Below, piece after piece: positions 33,409-41,484 of a stretch of DNA of 64,000 bases. Within the stretch, counting starts at the first letter, position 1; every line of letters starts with the position of its first letter. Origin of the DNA: Azophilus sp965220835 (lineage in GTDB: Bacteria; Pseudomonadota; Gammaproteobacteria; Pseudomonadales; Azotimanducaceae); contig OZ244842.1 of the NCBI GenBank assembly GCA_965220835.1, forward strand, positions 3,596,001 to 3,660,000, read 5' to 3'. The notes under the pieces were generated by a model. The model did not search any database and was not told the DNA's origin. It saw only the letters and a program-made list of their open reading frames with translations. A program made the position numbers and the translations under genes.

Positions 33409-34123
33409 TATTTCGCTCGAACAGCGCCAGCAGCCGCTCCCAGTGACGCTCCGCTTGGGCCTTGTGGTACATGCCGGCCCGCAGCGGAAAGACGAAGCCG
33501 TGCTGGGTGCCGGCGTACCACTCGATGCGGTAGCGGGCGCCGCTGGCCGCAAGTTCCTGATCGAGCCGCTCAATCATCTCCGGAGGCGCCCATTCATCGG
33601 TTTCCGCGCAGCCGAAGTAGAGCTCCCCCTTGATCTTGCCGGCCTCGCGATGGGGTGAGTCAGCCGCGTCCGTGCACAGGCGCACGCCGTGGAAGGAGGC
33701 AGCGGCGGCCATGCGCTCGGGAAATGCCGCTGCGGCAGCGAAGGCGAAGGGGCCGCTCATGCAGTAGCCCACGCAGCCCACCGGGCCCTCTTTGGCGGCT
33801 GCGTCCTGTGCGGCGAACTCCATCAGGGCAGCGGTGTCCGCGCAAGCCATGGCATTGGTGGTGGCGTTCATATGCCCGAACATCTCCTCCCGGCTGTCCG
33901 GCGTCATCACGAATTCGCGCACCCGGCGGTAGTAGAGGTTGGGCAGCATCACGTAGTAGCCGACGGTGGCCAAGCGGCGGGCCATGTCGTGCAACTCCTC
34001 CCGCTTGCCCGGGGCGTCCATGTAAAACACCACCAGCGGATGCGGCCCGCCGTCGTCCGGGTGAACGATGAAGGTGTTCATCGCCCCATCGGGCGTTTCA
34101 ATGTCGATGTGATGCTCGATCAT
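33401..34123 (-). CDS. Dienelactone hydrolase family protein
   Basis: Alpha/beta hydrolase of the dienelactone hydrolase family, 240 residues. ATG 34123 is set by a strong aggaggt. The catalytic triad is visible: nucleophile Cys in GCVGYCMSGPFAF, acid in the CAETDEW region and His in GTQHGFVFP. Members hydrolyse enol-lactones in chloroaromatic degradation, but many are general carboxyl-esterases. It heads a minus-strand series of catabolic-type genes, though a 255-bp gap with a large inverted repeat separates it from the acyl-CoA dehydrogenase. Confidence 0.87.
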   Translation of the reverse strand: MIEHHIDIETPDGAMNTFIVHPDDGGPHPLVVFYMDAPGKREELHDMARRLATVGYYVMLPNLYYRRVREFVMTPDSREEMFGHMNATTNAMACADTAALMEFAAQDAAAKEGPVGCVGYCMSGPFAFAAAAAFPERMAAAASFHGVRLCTDAADSPHREAGKIKGELYFGCAETDEWAPPEMIERLDQELAASGARYRIEWYAGTQHGFVFPLRAGMYHKAQAERHWERLLALFERNIK

Positions 34124-34203
34124 AAGACCTCCTGTTCCCCACAAACATCAAACCCGGTGCGCCGAGAAGCGCCTGTCCAGTGCGAACGGGTCGAACGCAA
34201 GGA

Positions 34204-34318
34204 GCGAGTGGGCGTCCGGGGCCGGCATCCGGCACCTTTAAGGCACCCCCGGGCCCTCAAACGCCAGCACAACGCGCCCGCCTGGCGTGCCGGATGCCGG
34301 CCCCGGATGCCCACTCGC
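34204..34318. repeat. 31-bp inverted repeat, one mismatch, 53-bp spacer
   Basis: The left arm 34204-34234 and right arm 34288-34318 are complementary at 30 of 31 bases (gcgagtgggc ... catccggca). Inside the spacer a shorter inverted pair, cgccag and ctggcg, can extend the fold. It lies between two minus-strand genes and could be a terminator, a REP/MITE-type element or both. No T-tract follows. Confidence 0.88.
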
Positions 34319-34378
34319 GCAGCTTAATCAAAGAACTTTTTCAGCACGCCAATGGCTCCCCAATCGGCGCTGCCCCCC

Positions 34379-35581
34379 TCATCGTAAGCCGAAGTCGAAG
34401 CCTTCGCCGCGGGCGAAACGGCGTAGGATGCGGCCACCGGTGTTCTGCACATGCACCTCGTCGGCGCCGTCGTAGAGGCGCGCGAAGCGGGCGTGGCGGT
34501 ACATGCGCTCCAACGGCGTATCCTCGGTGACGCCCTTGGCCCCATGCACCTGAATGGCCCGATCGATGACGTTGTGCAGCATCTGGGCGCCGTAAACCTT
34601 GATCAAGCCAATCTCCACCCGCGCCTCGTCGCCTTGGTCGATCTTCTGGGCGGCGTGGAGGGTGAGCAGGCGGCTGGCTTGGATTTCGGCGGCCGAGTCG
34701 AACACGAACTTTTGAATCTGCTGGTGTTCCGCCAAGGTCTTGCCGAAAGCGACCCTGGCGTTGGCGCGCTGGCACATCAGGTCGAAGGCCCGCTGCGCTT
34801 GGCCGAGCCAGCGCATGCAGTGGAAGATGCGCCCCGGGCCCAAACGGTGCTGGGCGATTTTGAAGCCTTGGCCCCGAGGCCCGAGCAGGTTGCTCTTCGG
34901 CACCCGCACGTCCTCATAGACCACTTCGTAGTGGCCATCGTACTGGCCCATCACCCGCACGTCGCGAATGATGTTGTAGCCGGGGGTGTCGGTGGGCACC
35001 ACGATCATGGAGAAGGCGGCGTGGTCCGGCGTGCCTTCCGGCTCGGTGCGCACCATGGCGGTGGTGTAGGCGGCGGTGCCAGCCCCGGAAGTGAACCACT
35101 TGCGGCCGTTGATGACCCACTCGTCCCCCTCGAGCTCGGCCCGGGTTTGCAGCTGGGTGGGGTCAGAGCTGGCCACGTCCGGTTCGGTCATCCCAAAACT
35201 GGGGAAGACCTCGCCATCGACCAGCGGCCGCAGGTACTTGTCGCGCCACTCGTCACTGGCGTAACGGTGCAGCATGATGGAGTCCTGCAGGGAGTGGGTG
35301 CCCAGCGCCACTGTCGCCACTTCGGAACGCCCCACCACCTCGTTGACGAACACGTAGTCCATGAACGGCAGCCCGCCGCCGCCGAGTTCCTCCGGATGGC
35401 CCAATGCCCAAAGGCCCTCGGCCTTCGCCTTGTCCATCAACGAACGCAGCAACTCGCCGCGCCGGCTGCCCACTTTGTCTGCCACAATGTCCGCCTCCAC
35501 AGGATAGATCTCCTGCTCAATGAAGGCCAACACCTTGTCGCGAATGGGCCGCACATGGTCCGGAATGGATAGATTCAGCAT
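34379..35581 (-). CDS. Acyl-CoA dehydrogenase
   Basis: FAD-dependent alpha,beta-dehydrogenation of an acyl-CoA thioester. 400 residues with the three ACAD domains: N-terminal helices, the middle-domain signature FGMTEPDVASSDPTQLQT and WFTSGAGTAAYTTAMV, and the C-terminal helical domain IQVHGAKGVTEDTPLERMYR then ADEVHVQNTGGRIL. The ACAD10/11-like end suggests larger or branched substrates, which is inference. An alkyltransferase-like gene and enoyl-CoA hydratase follow upstream on the same strand. Confidence 0.93.
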   Translation of the reverse strand: MLNLSIPDHVRPIRDKVLAFIEQEIYPVEADIVADKVGSRRGELLRSLMDKAKAEGLWALGHPEELGGGGLPFMDYVFVNEVVGRSEVATVALGTHSLQDSIMLHRYASDEWRDKYLRPLVDGEVFPSFGMTEPDVASSDPTQLQTRAELEGDEWVINGRKWFTSGAGTAAYTTAMVRTEPEGTPDHAAFSMIVVPTDTPGYNIIRDVRVMGQYDGHYEVVYEDVRVPKSNLLGPRGQGFKIAQHRLGPGRIFHCMRWLGQAQRAFDLMCQRANARVAFGKTLAEHQQIQKFVFDSAAEIQASRLLTLHAAQKIDQGDEARVEIGLIKVYGAQMLHNVIDRAIQVHGAKGVTEDTPLERMYRHARFARLYDGADEVHVQNTGGRILRRFARGEGFDFGLR

Positions 35582-35700
35582 GGTTCCCTCCTATCAGTTA
35601 CGGCGGCCAAATCGGAAAGCGCCTCAGGGTTCTGGTCGGACGCTTCTTGATTGAACCACATGCTAATGATCCGCGTGATAGCGCCGAACAAGTGTGTCAT
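35575..35700 (-). CDS. Possible 41-residue peptide, unknown
   Basis: An ATG at 35700, 11 bp after the alkyltransferase-like stop, opens a 41-codon frame (MTHLFGAITRIISMWFNQEA onward) whose end overlaps the acyl-CoA dehydrogenase start. Position and overlap fit an operon member, but there is no recognised family and only a weak ggtg upstream. It may be chance. Confidence 0.25.
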   Translation of the reverse strand: MTHLFGAITRIISMWFNQEASDQNPEALSDLAAVTDRREPC

Positions 35701-35711
35701 CCGGGCTTGGT

Positions 35712-36008
35712 TCACCTGCACTCGTTCCAAAGATGACGACTTAGTTTGACGCGATTGGATTGTCCAATAAACTTCACACGTTCCTTTTCCAAGCACTCGC
35801 GTTGGCCATCAGCGATACGGGCAAGCGAGCCATCCTTTCTGACGACCCTGTGCCATCCGGAAAGGGCTCCTGGCACACCGAGTGCTTGTCCGACGCTTCG
35901 GGCTGCCTTGGGGCTACCTGCCAAACTGGCGATGCAGGAGTAGGTCGCCACTTTACCCTTCGGTATCTTCGGGACGACTTCACGTACTTGCTCACTGAAG
36001 CTAGGCAT
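35712..36008 (-). CDS. Alkyltransferase-like (ATL) DNA-binding protein
   Basis: Homologue of O6-alkylguanine-DNA alkyltransferase that lacks the reactive Cys; ATL proteins bind O6-alkylguanine and hand it to nucleotide excision repair. 98 residues from ATG 36008, which has ggag eight bases upstream. The helix-turn-helix region KGKVATYSCIASLAGSPKAA and arginine finger are present; the active-site PCHRV is replaced by GWHRVV, the hallmark of the class. It overlaps the 3' end of the enoyl-CoA hydratase gene by 8 bp. E. coli YbaZ is the model relative. Confidence 0.85.
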   Translation of the reverse strand: MPSFSEQVREVVPKIPKGKVATYSCIASLAGSPKAARSVGQALGVPGALSGWHRVVRKDGSLARIADGQRECLEKERVKFIGQSNRVKLSRHLWNECR

Positions 36009-36813
36009 GTCCATCACTCCCGAGCCGATTGAACCTTGGTGCTCGCTTCTCCAAGAGGGCCTTGGCGCCTTCCGCTGCGTCGGGGGCCTGCACGAAGCGG
36101 TTTTGGGCGGCTTCGGCTTCGCGCAAGGCGGTTTCGAAGCCGCAGCCGACGTGGCGATAGATCAAGCGTTTGGTTTCGGCGATGGCCGCGGGGGGCGAGG
36201 TGGCGGCGAGTCGGCGCACGTAGGCGCAGGCTTCCTCAAGCAGTTCGTCGGGGTTGAACACGCGGTCCACCAAGCCCAGTTCCTTGGCTTGCTGCGCGCT
36301 GATTCGATCGCTCATCCACAGCAGGTCCAACGCTGGGCCCAATCCCACTAAGCGGGGCAGGAGCCAAGTGGAGCCGTGCTCGGCGATCAGCCCGCGCTTG
36401 AGGAACACGGTGGTGAAGCTGGCTTCGGAGGAGGCGAAGCGCAGGTCGCTCATCAAAGCGAGGATTAGGCCGCCGCCGGCTGCCACGCCGTTGATGGCGG
36501 TGATGATGGGCTTCGGCACTTCCAGCAGGTAGCTGAAGATGCCGGGCAGTTGGTCCTCCGGGGTCTCTGCCGGGGGTTCGCTGGCGGCGGTGACCTCGGC
36601 CAGCACTTCGGCATCCAGCCCGGCGCAGAAGCCGCGCCCGGCCCCGGTGATGACGATGCCCACCACCCGCTGGTCTTGTGCCGCGTCGTCGATGGCACGG
36701 CGGATTTCCCGCAAGGTGTGGTACGTGAAGGCATTGAGCCGTTCGGGCCGGTTCAGGCGAATCACGGCCACCGGGTCATCGACGTGCACTTCAATATCGG
36801 TGTAGGCGCTCAT
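36001..36813 (-). CDS. Enoyl-CoA hydratase/isomerase family protein
   Basis: Crotonase-fold enzyme, 270 residues, starting MSAYTDIEVHVDDPVAVIRL. Oxyanion-hole elements are GAGRGFCAGLDAEVL and INGVAAGGGLILALMSDLRF. The catalytic Glu positions of hydratases are not clearly both retained (FTTVFLKRGLIAEHGSTWLL), so isomerase or other crotonase chemistry is possible. The start overlaps the stop of the VOC gene (ATGA type), showing one operon. Confidence 0.9.
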   Translation of the reverse strand: MSAYTDIEVHVDDPVAVIRLNRPERLNAFTYHTLREIRRAIDDAAQDQRVVGIVITGAGRGFCAGLDAEVLAEVTAASEPPAETPEDQLPGIFSYLLEVPKPIITAINGVAAGGGLILALMSDLRFASSEASFTTVFLKRGLIAEHGSTWLLPRLVGLGPALDLLWMSDRISAQQAKELGLVDRVFNPDELLEEACAYVRRLAATSPPAAIAETKRLIYRHVGCGFETALREAEAAQNRFVQAPDAAEGAKALLEKRAPRFNRLGSDGHA

Positions 36814-37580
36814 AGCAGGTTGATCCGCATGCCGCACAGGTGAACTTGCGTCTCTCCGGTTCTAACGCTGCGAGCGTCGGCCGCTTGAAGCACCGCTTGC
36901 CGGTCGGCGCAGACCAGGTCGATACCGCCCAATCCCTCTGGGCGACCGTCCGAGCAGGGCACGAAGCGAACCTCCGCGTTGTCCAAGGGCAAAGTGCGCT
37001 GGCTGGGGCCGGTCAAGCCGATCTCGGCGATCTCCGACCAGCGGGCGGCAACCGCGTCAGGATCGTCGCACTGCACTTCCGCGGCGGCAATGCCGGTGAC
37101 GCGCTCAAGGCGGCGATGCGCCTGCCAATTGGGCCCGGCGGGCTCCCAAGGGCCGTCCGGGTCGTGGGCCCGTTCGCCGCGCTGCTCGTCAATCTCGAAG
37201 AACGAGCCGCCGGTGTCCTTGGGGTGCAGCTGCATGTTGCTGAACTCGCCGCTGTCGAATTGATTGACGATGCGCACCCCAAGCGCCTCCACCCGAGCCC
37301 GGCGGGGCGCGTGGTCGTCGCATTGAGTGATGACCATGTAGCCGCCGTCACCGCCGCGGCGGGCGAGGTAGCGGCCGCCGGCGGTGTTGTCCCGAATTGG
37401 GGCCACGACTTCGAGCAACTGGTTGCCGATCGGCAACAGTGCGTTCTCCAGGCCAAAGTGGTCGATGCCGGGGTCCCGGTAGCCCACCTCGATGCCCAGC
37501 ACGTCGGCAAGCTCCCTTTCCACCGGTGCCAGCTTCTCAGCCACCAGTGCGATTTGGCGCAGTCTCAGCCACATCTGCAT
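36810..37580 (-). CDS. VOC (glyoxalase/extradiol dioxygenase fold) family protein
   Basis: 256 residues with two paired beta-alpha-beta-beta-beta modules. N-terminal module: MWLRLRQIALVAEKLAPVER and YRDPGIDHFGLENALLPIGN, then FLEVV-like LLEVVAPIRDNTAGGRYLAR. The middle, GGSFFEIDEQRGE, resembles a metal-ligand strand. Members include glyoxalases, epimerases and methylmalonyl-CoA epimerase-like proteins. Operon context with acyl-CoA enzymes suggests a catabolic intermediate; no exact activity can be named. Confidence 0.8.
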   Translation of the reverse strand: MQMWLRLRQIALVAEKLAPVERELADVLGIEVGYRDPGIDHFGLENALLPIGNQLLEVVAPIRDNTAGGRYLARRGGDGGYMVITQCDDHAPRRARVEALGVRIVNQFDSGEFSNMQLHPKDTGGSFFEIDEQRGERAHDPDGPWEPAGPNWQAHRRLERVTGIAAAEVQCDDPDAVAARWSEIAEIGLTGPSQRTLPLDNAEVRFVPCSDGRPEGLGGIDLVCADRQAVLQAADARSVRTGETQVHLCGMRINLL

Positions 37581-37599
37581 TCGCTCCCTTAAGTTCGGT

Positions 37600-39558
37600 T
37601 TAGATCATCCGTCCCAGTGCCGCGCCCGCGTGAATGGCGCTCAAGATGCTGTTGCGGCCCCGCACATCGCCGATCAGATGGCAGGGCATCCCCGCTGCCG
37701 CCAAGTCGTCGGCGAGCTCCCGGTTTGGTTCGTTGTAGCCCACCATGACCACCAAGCCTGCATCAAGGCGGCGGGCTCTTTCGGTGAACAGCACGCCAAT
37801 CTCCACGCTGTCGTCGTGAATGGCGCGCAGGTAGTGGCCGCTGATGAAGTCGAAGTTGCCGGCGTAGAGCCGCTCCCGGGCCGCCCCGGCGGTGACCGGC
37901 GGGTATGGCAGCGAGGCGCCGATGCCATCGAAGCGGGAAACCAAGGTGACCGACAAGCCCGCCGCAAGCAATGCGTCTGCCACCGAGATGGCTTCAAAGG
38001 AACCGGTGTCGTCATAAACCACAGCTGGACCCACCAGGCGGGGTGGGTCGCCGACGCCAAAGAAGTCCCAAGATGTGTAAACGTGCGGCAGATCGAAGCC
38101 GGGCACCGGTGCGCCGGGGGTGGAGAGTTGAAAGCCGTCGGAGCGCGGCGTGGTGCCGGTGGCCAACACCACTTCGTCCGGCGCGGTGTTTTCAATCTGC
38201 CCAACTTCCACCGGCGAGTTGAGCTGCACGCGCACGCCCAGGGCATCGACCTCATCAGCCAGCCAACTGACGATGGCGCCGACATCAGCGCGGCGCGGTG
38301 CGCTGGCAGCGATGGCCACCTGCCCGCCCAGCCGTTGGGCGGCTTCGTGCAATTCCACGTCGTGCCCCCTAAGGGCAGCGGCGCGGGCGAACTCCAGGCC
38401 CGCGGGGCCGCCGCCGACCACGAACACCCGCTTGGGCGCAGGTGCCTTGTCCTGTGGATCAAAGCTGAGCTGGTCTTCCTTGGCGGCGGTGTGGTTGACC
38501 ACGCAGCTGATTTGGCCACGGGTCATCAGTTGGCCCACGCAGCCCATGTTGGTGCCGATGCACGGGCGGATGCGATGCGCCTGCGCGTTGCGCGCCTTGT
38601 TCACCAGATTGGGGTCAGCGATCAACGCCCGCACCATGGACACCATCTGCGCCGCGCCGCTGCTGACGATATGTTGGGCGTGATCAAGGGTCATGATGCG
38701 CCCCACCACCATGACCGGGCTCTCCAACCCCGGTGCAATGACCTCGTTGGCGGGCATTTCCACGCCGAGCGGGTCGTCCGTCGGGGCGATCAGCTTGTGA
38801 AACCGCCAATAGGCGCCCATGTGCAGGGAGATGTAGTCCGATTGGGCGTCTATGGCGGCGGCAATGCGGGCGCTTTCCGCGGCGGAGATGCCGCCGGGCA
38901 CATGGTCTTCATTGGGCAGCCGCACGCCCACGGCGAATTCGCTGCCGTCCACCGCTTCGCGCACCGCGGCGATCACCTCGCCCAAGAATCGCAGCCGGTT
39001 CTCGAAGGAGCCGCCGTAGGCGTCGGTGCGCTTGTTCAGGGCGGGGGACAGGAACTCGTGCAGCAAGTAACCGCTGGAGGCGTGGATGTCCACCCCGTCG
39101 AGGCCGGCGTCCCGGCAGCGGCGGGCAGCGTCCGCGAAGTGGGCCACCACGTCGTCGATCATGGCTTGGGTCATGGCGATGGGCACCACGCCGGCCATCG
39201 GGTTCGGCACGGCGCTGGCCGACCAGTGCTCCGGCATGCCGGCCTCCGCCGCATAGCCGGCGCCGGGATGGTAAAGCTGCAGGAACAGCTTCATGCCGGT
39301 GGCGCGGATGCGGCTGCTGATCTCGGAGAGGAACGGCAGGCAACTGTCATTCCACAGCTGCAGCCGGCCGGGGGCCAAGGGGTGGACGCTGGTGGCCTCA
39401 ATGGTGGACATCCCCACACCGCCCCGGCCCCGGGCTTCGTGGTAGGCGATGAGCGATTCGCCGCTCAAGCCGGTGCCGTGGGGCGAGCGCACAATGCGGT
39501 TGCGGATGGCCACGGGGCCAACCTGAACCGGCTCAAACAGCGCGTCGTAAAGCCCCAT
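37600..39558 (-). CDS. FadH/trimethylamine dehydrogenase-like FMN-FAD oxidoreductase
   Basis: Old-yellow-enzyme barrel fused to an FAD/NAD domain, 652 residues from ATG 39558. FMN barrel: MGLYDALFEPVQVGPVAIRN, RSPHGTG, DGVDIHASSGYLLHEFLSP and YGGSFENRLRFLGEV. The second half has the nucleotide-binding VVGGGPAGLEFARAAALRG. The iron-sulfur ligands align with E. coli FadH numbering minus one: Cys333, Cys340 and Cys352 are kept but the second ligand is Thr336 (CIGTNMGC). Substrate may be a dienoyl-CoA, enoate or N-methyl compound. A small helical protein gene lies just upstream. Confidence 0.9.
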   Translation of the reverse strand: MGLYDALFEPVQVGPVAIRNRIVRSPHGTGLSGESLIAYHEARGRGGVGMSTIEATSVHPLAPGRLQLWNDSCLPFLSEISSRIRATGMKLFLQLYHPGAGYAAEAGMPEHWSASAVPNPMAGVVPIAMTQAMIDDVVAHFADAARRCRDAGLDGVDIHASSGYLLHEFLSPALNKRTDAYGGSFENRLRFLGEVIAAVREAVDGSEFAVGVRLPNEDHVPGGISAAESARIAAAIDAQSDYISLHMGAYWRFHKLIAPTDDPLGVEMPANEVIAPGLESPVMVVGRIMTLDHAQHIVSSGAAQMVSMVRALIADPNLVNKARNAQAHRIRPCIGTNMGCVGQLMTRGQISCVVNHTAAKEDQLSFDPQDKAPAPKRVFVVGGGPAGLEFARAAALRGHDVELHEAAQRLGGQVAIAASAPRRADVGAIVSWLADEVDALGVRVQLNSPVEVGQIENTAPDEVVLATGTTPRSDGFQLSTPGAPVPGFDLPHVYTSWDFFGVGDPPRLVGPAVVYDDTGSFEAISVADALLAAGLSVTLVSRFDGIGASLPYPPVTAGAARERLYAGNFDFISGHYLRAIHDDSVEIGVLFTERARRLDAGLVVMVGYNEPNRELADDLAAAGMPCHLIGDVRGRNSILSAIHAGAALGRMI

Positions 39559-39560
39559 GT

Positions 39561-39809
39561 TCAGCCGCTTTCCGTTTCCGCCAGCCAAGACAGCCGAGCG
39601 ACCTCTTGGGAGCCGATGAAGGGCTCCGGCCGCGTTCGCTGCGCCTTGCGGTACCAGTAGTCCGCATTGTCCCGGTCGCCCTCCAGCATGTGCACGATGG
39701 CGTGCGCCCAATAGGCCGCGGGCGTGGACAGTTTCTGAACGATGCGGTGGGCTGCCTGCCAATCACCCTGCTCCAGCAGCCGAACCGCGTCTTTAAGCGT
39801 CCCTTCCAT
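39561..39809 (-). CDS. Small tetratricopeptide-like protein, unknown role
   Basis: 82 residues, all helical in appearance: TLKDAVRLLEQGDWQAAHRI, AAYWAHAIVHMLEGDRDNAD and YWYRKAQRTRPEP look like one and a half TPR-type hairpins. It starts at ATG 39809 and ends 2 bp before the flavoprotein gene, so it is the first gene of the series. Similar small proteins are seen beside such enzymes by my recollection, but no function is known. Confidence 0.65.
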   Translation of the reverse strand: MEGTLKDAVRLLEQGDWQAAHRIVQKLSTPAAYWAHAIVHMLEGDRDNADYWYRKAQRTRPEPFIGSQEVARLSWLAETESG

Positions 39810-39869
39810 GGGAGCAACTTAGCAAGAAGGGTGGGGGGAACACAATTGGCTTGCGGGGTTGGTGATTGC

Positions 39870-39885
39870 GGGGGGGGGGGGGGGG
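39870..39885. repeat. Run of 16 G residues
   Basis: A homopolymeric G tract lies 60 bp upstream of the small helical protein gene, between it and tRNA-Met. Such a tract could vary in length by slippage or be an assembly artefact. Confidence 0.9.
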
Positions 39886-39956
39886 CGTTGCAAACTGAAG
39901 GTTCAGGGTGCGCTTGCTGATCAGAGGATTCGTGGGTATTCCCGTGCGAGGACTGT

Positions 39957-40033
39957 TGGTAGCTAGGGGGAGACTCGAACTCCCGACCTCAGGATTATGA
40001 ATCCTGCGCTCTAACCAGCTGAGCTACCTAGCC
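39957..40033 (-). tRNA. tRNA-Met (CAU), elongator type
   Basis: A 77-base cloverleaf with encoded CCA. Acceptor ggctagg pairs with cctagct (last pair G-U), the D arm is agctcagctggttagagc, the anticodon loop is ttcataa with CAT and the T arm has ttcgagtc. The body resembles E. coli elongator tRNA-Met more than initiator or lysidine tRNA-Ile2, although the CAU anticodon alone cannot exclude Ile2. Confidence 0.93.
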
Positions 40034-40068
40034 ACTTCAGTCTGCCGCCCGGCAGCGACAGGCGGGCG

Positions 40069-40097
40069 ATTTTCCGCGTGCTGGGGAAACCTGTCAA
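40069..40097 (-). promoter_or_regulatory. Promoter of tRNA-Met
   Basis: On the minus strand ttgaca (complement of 40092-40097) lies 17 bases from gaaaat (complement of 40069-40074), about 36 bp before the tRNA 5' end. Confidence 0.6.
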
Positions 40098-40202
40098 CGT
40101 GTCGAGGGCCATATTGCTCAAACTTGCGTCGCTGATGGGGCGCTTGCGGGATCATGCCTATAATTCTGGGGTGTCTGGCCGCAGCAGTCTGGAGCCCAAC
40201 CC

Positions 40203-40604
40203 ATGCACCCAAGCGAAGCTGAGTTTGCCAACGAGGCGTTTTACATGGCTTTCAACCGGCGGGACGTCGCCGCGATGGAGGCGCTGTGGTCGGCGGAGCA
40301 TGAGGCGGTGTGCCTGCATCCGGGCTGGCCGGCGCTGATCGGGCGCGATGCCATCATGGACAGTTGGCGCTCCATCTTCGCCAATCCGGACCAGCCGCCG
40401 GTGACCTTTCACACGGCCAGCCCCTGCCGCATGGGGGCCGGCATCGTGGCTGTAGTCTGCTACGAGGTGGTGGCGGGCAGCACCATGGTGGCCACCAATG
40501 TGTTCGTGGAAGAAGATGGCCAGCCCAAACTGGCGCTGCACCAATCCGGCATTTGCGCCCGTCCGCCGACAGCTTCGGTGGAGGCTTCGCTGGACATCAA
40601 TTAA
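40203..40604 (+). CDS. NTF2-like / SnoaL-like domain protein
   Basis: 133 residues with a cone-shaped alpha+beta NTF2 fold pattern: ANEAFYMAFNRRDVAAMEAL W, HPGWPALIGRDAIMDSWRSI F, then strands TFHTASPCRMGAGIVAVVCY and ATNVFVEEDGQPKLALHQSG. Homologues are often called nuclear transport factor 2 family or DUF4440-like; some are isomerases or binding proteins. The gene stands alone between tRNA-Met and a truncated gene; a tataat sits near 40160 without a good -35. Confidence 0.8.
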   Translation: MHPSEAEFANEAFYMAFNRRDVAAMEALWSAEHEAVCLHPGWPALIGRDAIMDSWRSIFANPDQPPVTFHTASPCRMGAGIVAVVCYEVVAGSTMVATNVFVEEDGQPKLALHQSGICARPPTASVEASLDIN

Positions 40605-40664
40605 ATCCCGTGTTCTGCATTATGAGCCGCGATGATGGAAGGGCAGCGCTTCCCGCCGCCCTGT

Positions 40665-41480
40665 TTACGAGCTACCCAGGGTGAGACGGAACGTTACGCG
40701 GACGAATCGATTGTCCACATTGTGTTCCAGTTCGGGCTCGGTATCGTTGAAGTCAGCCATCGCCTTCTTCATGATCAGCCAGCCTCCGCCGCGCATCTCC
40801 ATGAATCCCATGGCGGACATGTAGTTCGCCATAGAGTCGTTTCGGGCTTTTGGGTGGGCACCAGCGCGAACCTGCTCGACGGTCAATTGTCTTGGTAGGG
40901 TGCCGGGGCTGGTGACGACCACGCGGTCTGAGAACACCTCTAGCAGCGATTGCGACCCCGTTATAGCGTAGTCACGGTGGATTGCGGCGTTAACCAGAGC
41001 TTCACGCAGCGCGGCGCGTGGCAGAAGGTGTCTGTCCTCGCGCACAAGTCGCTGGTAGGACTCAAAGTGGCCGAGCCCCTGAAACCAGCCGACAGCGCGG
41101 TTCACCTGCTCGTCGAGCCGGCCTCTTCCGGGGGCAGCCTGCAGCACCTCGGATGCCCTGTCGTCGCCGGAGTAAGCCACGCACTCAATGCGGAAGTTCT
41201 GCGTCTGCGGATAACGCTGCGGGTGCTTGCCGAACGCGAGGACGCCGTACAGCGTTGCCCGCGTTTCTCCGCCGATGGCAATCAACACACCCCGGTTTCG
41301 CAGATCGTCCAAGGTGTTTGGTTGTGGCTCCTTCTGCGTGTCAAATCCCATCCGGTCGAGGAACTCTAGGAAGGCATCTAGGTCGATGTGGCTTGCTGGC
41401 GCACCTTGGATGGCGCGTTCCTCCGTCACCATGGAGCTGAACATGTTGTAGAGATCCTGAAGCTCGCTCGGGCTCGGTTC
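40665..41480 (-). pseudogene. Truncated COG2865-type regulator (AlbA_2 family), N-terminus lost
   Basis: Similarity starts near 41480, directly at the ychF stop, and continues to 40665. The retained part has LRNRGVLIAIGGETRATLYG, LPRAALREALVNAAIHRDYA, VFSDRVVVTSPGTLP and the region ASMGFMEMRGGGW-like C-terminus, typical of the ATP-binding-like second half of these proteins. The N-terminal AlbA_2 (DNA-binding) domain is absent. An ATG at 41444 could still give about 259 residues, so some product is possible. Deletion joined it to ychF. Confidence 0.7.
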
Positions 41481-41484
41481 TACA

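Noticed and set aside
37492..39660. 722-codon plus-strand frame opposite the FadH-like gene
   Set aside because: Shadow of a strongly conserved flavoprotein on the other strand; no recognisable domain.
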